A stretch of 5,090 nucleotides of DNA from Armatimonadetes bacterium UBA5419 (GTDB lineage Bacteria > Armatimonadota > UBA10988), in assembly GCA_002409445.1 (NCBI GenBank), contig DHNJ01000122.1:43589-48678 (forward strand), in the 5' to 3' direction. The position numbers and the translations under genes were made by a program. How positions within the stretch are numbered: position 1 is the first letter of the stretch; every line of letters begins with the position of its first letter. This document shows positions 1 to 5,090 of this stretch, piece after piece. The notes beneath the pieces were generated by a model. That model did not search any database and had not been told where the DNA came from. It saw only the letters and a list, made by a program, of their open reading frames with translations.

Positions 1-90
1 CAGCTGCGCGGCCGCTCCGGCCGCCAGGGCGACCCCGGCGGCGCGCGCTTCTACGTCTCGTTGCAGGACGAACTGATGCGTCTGTTCGGC
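1..90 (+). other. SecA NBD2 C-terminal end: motif VI / arginine-finger segment
   Basis: Residues 1-30 carry LRGRSGRQGDPG followed by RFYVSLQDELMRLFG. This is the near-invariant end of the second RecA-like domain of SecA. In DEAD-type motors the arginines of motif VI contact the ATP gamma-phosphate across the NBD1-NBD2 interface. All the family-conserved residues of this stretch are present, so this end of the motor shows no decay. The rest of both nucleotide-binding domains is outside the window. Confidence 0.95.
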
Positions 91-3000
91 CCGGACCGCT
101 GGGGCCTGTTGATGAACAACTGGCCCGAGGAGCAGCCGGTCGAGGCGAAGCTGATCACCCGCTCGATGGACACGGCGCAGAAGAAGGTCGAAGCGCGCAA
201 CTTCGACATGCGCAAGAACACGCTGCGCTACGACGACGTGATGAACGTCCAGCGACTGCACATCTACTCCGAGCGCCACCGCATCCTGGAGGGCGTGGAC
301 CTGCGCTCGACGGTCGGTCGGATGCTCCAGGAGATGGTTTCCGAGGTGGTCGCGACGGTGATCGGCGGTGACCGCCACGTCACCGAGCAGCACATCGAAG
401 AGATCTGGCGCCAGTTGAACCAGCGCTTCCCGCTGAAGGACCAGCTGGCCTTCGGCGACCTGCTGAACATCGAGCGCGACCTGCTGGTCGAGCGGCTGAC
501 CGACGCCGCCGAGCGGGCCTACGACGACAAGGAGAATGACTTCATCCGCGCGATCGTCGAGTTCGAGCTGGCCGCCAGCATCCACGAGACGCTGGCCCAG
601 GTCACCGAGCGGTCTGGCGTGGTCATGGTGCTGAACACCCTGTGGCCGCTGGAGGATTACCTGCCCGAGCGGCTCGAGGGCGTGGGCGACAGTCGCGTGC
701 CTGAGGTGCTGCTGACGGTCGCCCGCGAGGCGTTGGAAGAGCGGCCGAAGGAGTTCATCGCCGCGGTCATCGATGGGCGGCTGCGCGCCGCCGTGGCAGA
801 GGCCGTGGCCGCGCTCGAGGCCGGGACGCCAGTCGACGAGGCGCTGGCGGCGCTCCGCGCGAGCTGGCCACTGGACCTGGCGCGCGAACTGGCCGGCGCG
901 AAGACCTCGGCCGAGGTGGCCGCGCAGCTGCCCGCCGCGGCGCAGGCGTCGCTCGCGCGTGGCGGCTGGCACTTTGTCCAAGATGCGCTGCGCCGCCAGA
1001 TGGAGCTGAGCGTCGACCAGTGGGTGCCCGCGACCTGCGATCTGGACGCACTGCTCGCCGACCTGGGCGCGCAGTGGCCGCTGGCGGGGCTGGAGGCGCG
1101 GAACCTGGAGCAGTACAGCTACCTGGTCATTGAGGATCGCCTGCGCCGCGCCGCGGACGAGGCCGTCGCCAACCAAGGCCGCGAGTTCCTGGCGCTCGCC
1201 GCCAAGCACCGCGCCGAGCAGAGCGGCCTCCCGGACTACACGGAGGCTGACCTCGAACTCGAAGCCGCCGAGGCTGTCGTGGCCCGCGCGGCCGAGGACG
1301 CGCATCGCCGGATGGCGGCGGGCATCGAGGAAGGCGACGAGGAGCAGTCGCTCGAGGCGGGCGACCTGTCCAGCCTCATCGAACAGTTGGAGCACGATTG
1401 GGCCCTGACGGGCGCGTTGGATCCGTGGTCGCTCGAGCAGTTGCCGCCAGAGGAACTGCGCGCCGAGCTCGTCGCACGGGTGCGCTCGGCCGTGCGGGCG
1501 CGGGGCGAGGACTTCCTCGCGGCGACCGCGCGCCAGCGCCTGGCGCTGGCGATTGAGCATGCGGTCGGTGCCCACTACAGCCTGGAGGGGCTGTGCAACC
1601 GCCTGAATCAGCAGTACGAACTGCCGGCGGTATTCACGGTGGAGGAGCTGGAGGAGTGCCAGACGGCGGCTGAGATCGTCGCGCGGCTGACCGAGTTGGC
1701 CGAGGAGGCCTTCGCCGAGGACGAGGACAACGAGCGTCAGATGGAGTTTGCGCGCGAGATCCGCGGTCTCGTCGACGACGGCTGGAACGCGCGGCGGCTG
1801 GTCGAGCGGCTCAACCAGGAGTACAAGCCGACCCCCAAGCTCGACGCGAAGGAGTTGGCCGGCGTGCCCGACGAGGAACTGGTGGAGTTCCTGCTAGACC
1901 GACTGGCCTCGGCCGAGGCTGTCTGGCGCGACACGTTCGCCCTCGAATTGGTCCGCCGCCAGGTGCAAGTCAGCGTGGACGAGGTACTGGAGGCGCACTT
2001 TGATGTGCGCACGCTTTCGCGCCGGTTGGGCGAGCTGTGGCCGCTGCGGCCGGATGCCGTGCGCGCCTCGAAGATCAAGGGTTGGCCGTACGCTGACCTG
2101 AGTAAGCGACTGAAGGACACCCTGAACACCGCCTGCCGGGCGGAGGAGTGGCGGTTCGTGCGTCGCTTCGTGCTGCGGCACATGGAAGACGGCCTGCACG
2201 AGGCACTGGTGCGCCACTGCCCGCGTGAGGCGCGCCGACAGACCTGGGACATCCCCGCGCTCTGCGACGAGTTGGCGACGAGCTGGCCGCTCGATGAGCC
2301 GCTCGATCCGCGGTCGTTCGAAGGTCTCAGCGGCCAAGCGATGGTCGACTACCTGCTGGCGACGGCGCGGCGGCTGTACGCCGCGAGCGAGCGAGCGTTC
2401 ATTCGCGCGACCGCGGCGCACCGGTTCGGGCTCAACCTCGACACGGCCGTTGCCGAGCGCTACAGCCTGGACCGCGCGGCGGATGAGGTGAACCGCCTGT
2501 GGCGCCTGGGCGAGGCGATCAAGCCGGTGGACCTGGTCAAGGTGCGTTCGCTCTTGGCTAGCGACCCCACCGCCGCTGACGCCGAAATCCGGCGCCTCGG
2601 CGCGACGGTACTGCCGGCGGCTGAGGCGACGTTGCTGCAGCAAGCGCTCGAGCGACGGCTGCTGGACAGCGTCGATGAGGTGCTCGATGAGCATTACAAC
2701 ACCGGCGACCTAGTTGACGCGCTACTCGGCGAGTGGCCACTGGACGAGGTGACCGCGGCCGGCCTGGCTGAAGACCAGCTGCGGCGGGTGACCTACCGCT
2801 CGCTGGTCGACGGCTTGCGCCAGCTAGCAACGCGGGCTAGCGGGTCGCTGCGGCGGCGCCTGGTCTATCACAACCTACGCTCCTCGGCCGGCGAGTTGGA
2901 CTTTGACCGCTTCACGCCGCAGGGCGAGCCGGCGGCCTGGGACATCGACGGGCTGATCGGTTCGTGGAACCGCGTCCTGCCGTTGGCCGATGCCGTCTCG

Positions 3001-5090
3001 CCGGTGGTCTTCGGTCAGCGCCTGCTAGCCGCCGCGCTGGCGCCCGAGCTGACCGGGCCGACCGGCGACGTGTCGGCCGCGGCGTTGGAGCAGGCGGTGC
3101 GCGGGCGCCTGGCGCTCGACGTCGTCGAGTTGACGCGCCAGGAGCGGCGCCCGCACGCGATGTTGGAGCGGTTGGCGCAGCGCTGGCCGGTGTCCGAGAT
3201 GCTGACGGCGGAGGGCTGGCAGGGCAAGAGCCCGCAGGAACTGCGCGAGGTGCTCAGCCAGGCCGTGCTGAGCGAGTTGCAGGCCGACCGCGCCGCGTTC
3301 TTGCGCCGGGCGGTTGCCCAGTGGCTGCCGCGGACCGTGACCGAGACCGTCGGCGCGCGCTGGCCCGAGGGCCAGGTGGCGGGGCCGTGGGTTCTGGCGC
3401 AGGTCTGCGACGACCTCGAACGGCGCTGGCGCGTCGATGGCCTTCTGCACCCGGGCGCCTTCCGGCAGCTGGAGCGCGAGCAACTGATCGAGCGGTTGAC
3501 CGAGATCGGCGAGGGGCTGCCGGCGGCGATGCTGACCGGTGCGCTGTCGGCCGAGCTCGTGGCCTCCGGCCTGAAGGCTGCGGCGACGCTGGTCGCGGGC
3601 GAGACCAAGACCTGGGACCCGGCGGCGTTGGCGGAGGCTTTGGCGGCCGCCGGCGGGCCGCGGCTCAGTGCGGCGGAGCTGGGCGGGCGGTTGAGCCGCG
3701 GGCTGCTGCGCGAGCAGTTGGCGCTAGCTGCTGAGACCCTGGAGCCGCGCATCGCCAACGACTACGAGACGGAGGTGGTGCAGGAGTGGGTTACCGGCCG
3801 GGTCGACCGGGCGCTGGACCACCACTGCAGCCTGACCGGCAGCTGCGAGCATCTCGCACGCCTCTGGCCGGTGGGCGACCTGGAGCCGAACCGCTTGGCG
3901 CAAGGTAACCACGCGCAGATCCGCGAGGCGTTGCAGGCCGCGCTAATCAACGCGGCGCACCGCGGCGGTGGCGAGTTCGTGCGCGAGGCGGCCGAGCGGC
4001 AGATGACCGGCCAGGCCACGGCTGACGTGGTCACGGCCTTCCGCTGGGACTTGCTCGGCGGCTGGTTGCGCCAGAGCGTGACCGCCGAGCAGGCCGAGTG
4101 GGCGAACCCGAACATCGCGCCGGACCGCTGGGACCTGCCGGGCTTCATGCAGGCGCTGGAGCGCGCCTGGCCGATCGCCGGCCGGCTGCAGCCGACCGAA
4201 CTGGCGCCGCTCAACGCGGAGCAGGTCCACCAACGCGCCCTCGGCGTGCTGCGCCAGGCCTTCGACGGGCACGAGCCGGCGTTCCTGCGAGCGACGACCG
4301 AGCAGCGCCTGGCCCTGACGATCCGCGAGGCCATCCGCATCTACGCGACCCTGGACAGCCTGATCGAGCTGCTCAACCGCGACTGGCCGCGTGAGACGCG
4401 GACCAGCGTGGAGGAGCTGGCCAAGGCGCGCCTGGCGGAGCTGACGCCGACGATCGCCGCGCGGCTGGAACGCGCGGGGCAGCCGACCGACGAAGTCGAG
4501 CTGCGGCGGGTGCTGGAGCGCTCGCTACCCGCCGGCCGCGGCGGGCCGGCCGAGCTGGAGCCAATCGTCCAACAGATCGCCTCGCGCTGGCCGGCGCTGG
4601 CCGACCTGAGCGCCTACGAGTTGGACGAGAAGCTGATCACCGAGGCCTTGCGCACGCGGCTGTGGGCTGAGTTCGACGTCGACCCGCGCGCCTTCGTCAA
4701 GGCGGTTGCGCTGGAGGACGTGCCGCGCCAGCTGGAGCGGCGGCTGATGCTCGAGGCGATCGACACCAATTGGTGCAACCACCTGGAGGCCATGGACTAC
4801 CTGCGCGAGGGCATCGGTCTGCGCGCCCACGCCCAGACCGACCCGTTCATCGAGTACCGCCGCGAGGGTCGGCGGATGTTCGAGAACCTGCTCGGCCGGG
4901 TCGCGGAGACGGTGGTCATGGGCCTGTTCGAAACGACCGACGAACACCTGGTCGACATGCACCAGCATGGGCGGCTGGGTCTGCAGATCGCGGTCAACTT
5001 CGAGAACGTCCGCGAGCTAGCGGCCAAGGCCGAGGATCTCACCGCTGGCGACGGCCGCGCCGCCCCGGCGGCGGGCGCGCCCGGTGCGCC
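1..5090 (+). CDS. secA: SecA preprotein translocase ATPase with giant repeated helical wing domain (partial at both ends)
   Basis: SecA is the cytoplasmic motor ATPase that binds SecYEG and drives unfolded preproteins across the membrane. Frame 1 is open for all 1,696 codons. Residues 1-31 are the end of NBD2 with motif VI (LRGRSGRQGDPG, then FYVSLQDELMRLFG). Residues 48-95 are the scaffold helix (KKVEARNFDMRK, YDDVMNVQR). Residues 1587-1640 are the two-helix finger (IDTNWCNHLEAMDYLREGIG). These conserved blocks identify the family with high confidence. Between them, a wing domain that is normally one unit of 75-80 residues occupies residues 130-1594, as about 19 degenerate copies of itself. 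The N-terminal walker/DEAD and preprotein-crosslinking domains (about 560-600 aa in relatives) lie upstream, and any zinc-binding tail lies downstream. The full protein would therefore probably exceed 2,200 aa. Codon use looks alike in flanks and repeats. It could be the housekeeping SecA or a paralogue; the window does not decide. The start codon is not in the window. Confidence 0.95.
91..387 (+). other. SecA helical scaffold domain, long helix
   Basis: Residues 31-129 form the scaffold helix that runs the length of SecA and connects the motor to the wing and finger. Recognisable family signatures are the AQKKVEARNFDMRK stretch (residues 59-72), YDDVMNVQR (77-85), IYSERHRILEG (88-98) and the following DLRSTVGRMLQEMV. 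In ordinary SecA this leads within about 30 residues into the single WDLxxLxxxLxxxFPL wing helix. Here it leads into wing unit 1, whose EIWRQLNQRFPL (residues 134-145) is close to the canonical form. Confidence 0.9.
388..1359 (+). repeat. Wing repeat block 1 (units 1-4)
   Basis: Anchors are F143-P-L, W215-P-L, W289-P-L and W359-P-L. Unit 1 (residues 130-201) is the copy closest to ordinary SecA. It retains the AYDDKE segment (residues 173-178), which is normally followed by the MRxxExxxLLxxID helix; here that helix reads FIRAIVEFELAASIHETL. Unit 2 has KEFIAAVIDGRL and unit 3 has HFVQDALRRQM followed by the relic SVDQWVPATCDL (337-348). Unit 4 is lengthened to 108 residues by a highly charged, Glu-rich stretch (about residues 402-453) just before block 2. 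Confidence 0.75.
1360..2244 (+). repeat. Wing repeat block 2 (units 5-8)
   Basis: Anchors are W467-A-L, Y539-E-L, Y608 and W680-P-L. Unit 5 reads LDPWSLEQL after its anchor, then EDFLAATARQRLALAIEHAV and H-Y. It is very like unit 17 and fairly like unit 9. Units 6 and 7 keep Tyr in place of the anchor Trp, each in a matching LNQQY / LNQEY context. Unit 6 contains an acidic stretch (residues 568-578). Unit 7 ends SVDEVLEAHF (658-667), one of the clearest copies of the IDxxWxxHL motif. Unit 8 (82 aa) has EWRFVRRFVLRHM and LHEALVRHC, and closes the block with a basic PREARR spacer. Confidence 0.75.
2245..2937 (+). repeat. Wing repeat block 3 (units 9-11)
   Basis: Unit 9 opens with WDIPAL (749-754) and anchors at W762-P-L, an almost canonical wing-domain helix. 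It continues LDPRSFEGL and RAFIRATAAHRF, with the relic LDTAVAERY (813-821). Unit 10 (anchor W834-R-L) has a longer loop and ends SVDEVLDEHY (890-899), nearly the same as the end of unit 7. Unit 11 (anchor W912-P-L) loses the F-x-A helix pattern and ends in a loop rich in small and polar residues (about 961-979) before block 4. Confidence 0.72.
2938..3387 (+). repeat. Wing repeat block 4 (units 12-13, most degenerate)
   Basis: Unit 12 starts with WDIDGL (980-985). Exactly 13 residues after that Trp it has L993-P-L, so the anchor aromatic is replaced but position and Pro-Leu are kept. Unit 13 anchors at W1062-P-V, lacks the aromatic first residue, and carries AAFLRRAVAQWLPRTVTETV (1098-1117), matching the F-x6 helix and its trailing segment. 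This block has only two units. Either it lost members, or others have diverged beyond recognition by eye. Confidence 0.6.
3388..4128 (+). repeat. Wing repeat block 5 (units 14-16)
   Basis: Unit 14 begins W1130 and has W1143-R-V exactly 13 residues later, then LLHPGAFRQL, the first-unit L-x-P loop. Unit 15 begins WDPAAL (1205-1210) but its anchor is degraded to G-G-P; it ends RVDRALDHHC (1267-1276), another IDxxWxxHL relic. Unit 16 begins at that Cys, anchors W1289-P-V, and has GEFVREAAERQM (1324-1335). It is extended to 101 residues by a Trp-containing linker (about 1340-1376) leading to block 6. Confidence 0.68.
4129..4782 (+). repeat. Wing repeat block 6 (units 17-19), joining the native two-helix finger
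   Basis: Unit 17 opens WDLPGF (1377-1382), anchors W1390-P-I, and carries PAFLRATTEQRLALTIREA, closely matching unit 5. Over the shared F-L-x-A-T helix, residues 505-518 and 1428-1441 agree at 10 of 14 positions. Unit 18 (W1462-P) is shortened and has lost the F-x6 helix. Unit 19 (W1530-P-A) continues through AFVKAVALEDV and RQLERRLMLEAID into the genuine IDTNWCNHL of the finger. Its second half is thus the original scaffold connection rather than a relic. Confidence 0.72.
4759..4920 (+). other. SecA two-helix finger
   Basis: Residues 1587-1640 hold the two-helix finger, which in SecA reaches into the SecY cytoplasmic funnel and contacts the translocating polypeptide. Helix 1 is IDTNWCNHLEAMDYLREGIG, the tip is LRAHAQTDP, and helix 2 is FIEYRREGRRMFENLLGRV. 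The conserved ID-W-HL-MD-LR-GI residues are all present, which argues that the enlarged protein still works as a translocase. The tip position that is Tyr in E. coli (Tyr794, in LRGYAQKDP) is His1610 here. Confidence 0.93.
4921..5090 (+). other. Start of SecA C-terminal linker
   Basis: Residues 1641-1696 follow the finger. The stretch begins with GLFETTDEHLVDMHQHGRLG, which has no clear family signature, then a short predicted helix (NFENVRELAAKAEDL). It turns into an Ala/Pro/Gly-rich run at the window edge. SecA C-termini usually have a flexible linker here, often ending in a zinc-binding CxCxSGx(6)CH-type tail. No such cysteines appear before the window ends, so whether the tail exists cannot be judged. 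Confidence 0.65.

Larger units (their letters stand above)
388..4782 (+). repeat. Helical wing domain amplified to about 19 degenerate tandem units (protein-level repeat)
   Basis: Residues 130-1594 parse into units starting at 130, 202, 276, 346, 454, 526, 595, 667, 749, 821, 899, 980, 1049, 1130, 1205, 1276, 1377, 1449 and 1517. Lengths are 68-82 aa, except units 4 (108) and 16 (101). In 12 of the 19, the first residue is W, Y, F or C. Thirteen residues later comes the anchor, usually W-P-L or W-P-V/I; ten units have W-P here and one more has F-P. The second half carries a helix of the form F[ILV]xAx6[LMVF] and then a relic of IDxxWxxH. Ordinary SecA has the same layout once: WDIPGL, an aromatic 13 residues on, a Y-x-x-KE segment, an MRxxE helix, then IDxxWxxHL. 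The units are therefore best explained as copies of the protein's own wing domain. Units 12, 13, 15 and 18 are the most degenerate. Boundaries are accurate to a few residues. Confidence 0.88.

Noticed and set aside
1894..2694. Long antisense open frame (266 codons)
   Set aside because: It lies opposite the wing repeats. It is Arg/Gln/Ala-rich with no family motif, and the + strand frame has clear SecA and repeat homology through it. Long antisense frames are expected in GC-rich genes.
2964..3734. Same-strand open frame of 256 codons in a different frame
   Set aside because: It is almost entirely Arg, Ala and Gly, the typical out-of-frame reading of GC-rich DNA. The SecA frame shows W-x12-W-P-L signatures across the same bases.
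3015..3758. Antisense open frame (247 codons), with a second antisense frame at 3025-3483
   Set aside because: It has a Ser/Arg/Ala-rich composition and no recognisable domain, and it shadows repeat units 12-15 of the sense protein.
388..4758. Separate gene or mobile element inserted into secA
   Set aside because: There are no stops, internal ribosome sites with spacing, terminal inverted repeats, target duplications or transposase motifs, and the inserted sequence resembles SecA's own wing domain.
388..4782. Assembly artefact or recent tandem DNA duplication
   Set aside because: The copies are similar at protein level but diverged in DNA and vary in length (68-108 aa), which misassembly would not produce.
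1..5090. Promoters, terminators, RNA genes, CRISPR arrays
   Set aside because: The whole window is coding. I saw no exact short direct-repeat array, tRNA-like fold or T-tract after a hairpin.

Overview
The window is one continuous, in-frame coding region on the + strand. It is open at both ends: 1,696 codons with no stop, and neither the true start nor the true stop is present. It begins inside the second nucleotide-binding domain of a SecA preprotein translocase ATPase, at the helicase motif VI / arginine-finger segment (LRGRSGRQGDPG), and ends in an Ala/Gly/Pro-rich C-terminal linker. The DNA is strongly GC-rich and codons in this frame mostly end in G or C. This fits a high-GC bacterium, but nothing here fixes the phylum. 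No other gene, RNA gene, mobile element, promoter or terminator is supported.

Layout: nt 1-90 end NBD2. Nt 91-387 are the long helix of the helical scaffold domain (HSD), with KKVEARNFDMRK and YDDVMNVQR. Nt 388-4782 are a vastly enlarged helical wing domain. Nt 4759-4920 are the two-helix finger (IDTNWCNHLEAMDYLREGIGLRAHAQTDP). Nt 4921-5090 are the start of the C-terminal linker. In ordinary SecA (about 800-950 aa) the wing domain, from the WDLxxL helix to the IDxxWxxHL helix, is a single unit of roughly 75-80 residues. Here the same stretch runs about 1,465 residues.

The extra sequence is not foreign. It resolves into about 19 degenerate tandem copies of the wing-domain unit itself. Each copy is about 70-80 aa (two are just over 100). 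It opens with an aromatic residue or Cys, has W/F/Y-P-L exactly 13 residues later, contains an [E]xxF[IL]xAx6L helix, and ends with a relic of the IDxxWxxH motif (for example VDEVLEAH, VDEVLDEH, VDRALDHH). Units also appear grouped into six higher-order blocks of 2-4. The last unit of each block is lengthened, and in four blocks the penultimate unit keeps the best VDxxLxxH relic.

Together this suggests a giant SecA of probably more than 2,200 residues. Its motor core and polypeptide-contacting finger look intact, but a long helical arm has grown out of the wing domain by repeated internal duplication. That arm is the interesting object in the window. Its function cannot be read from the sequence.
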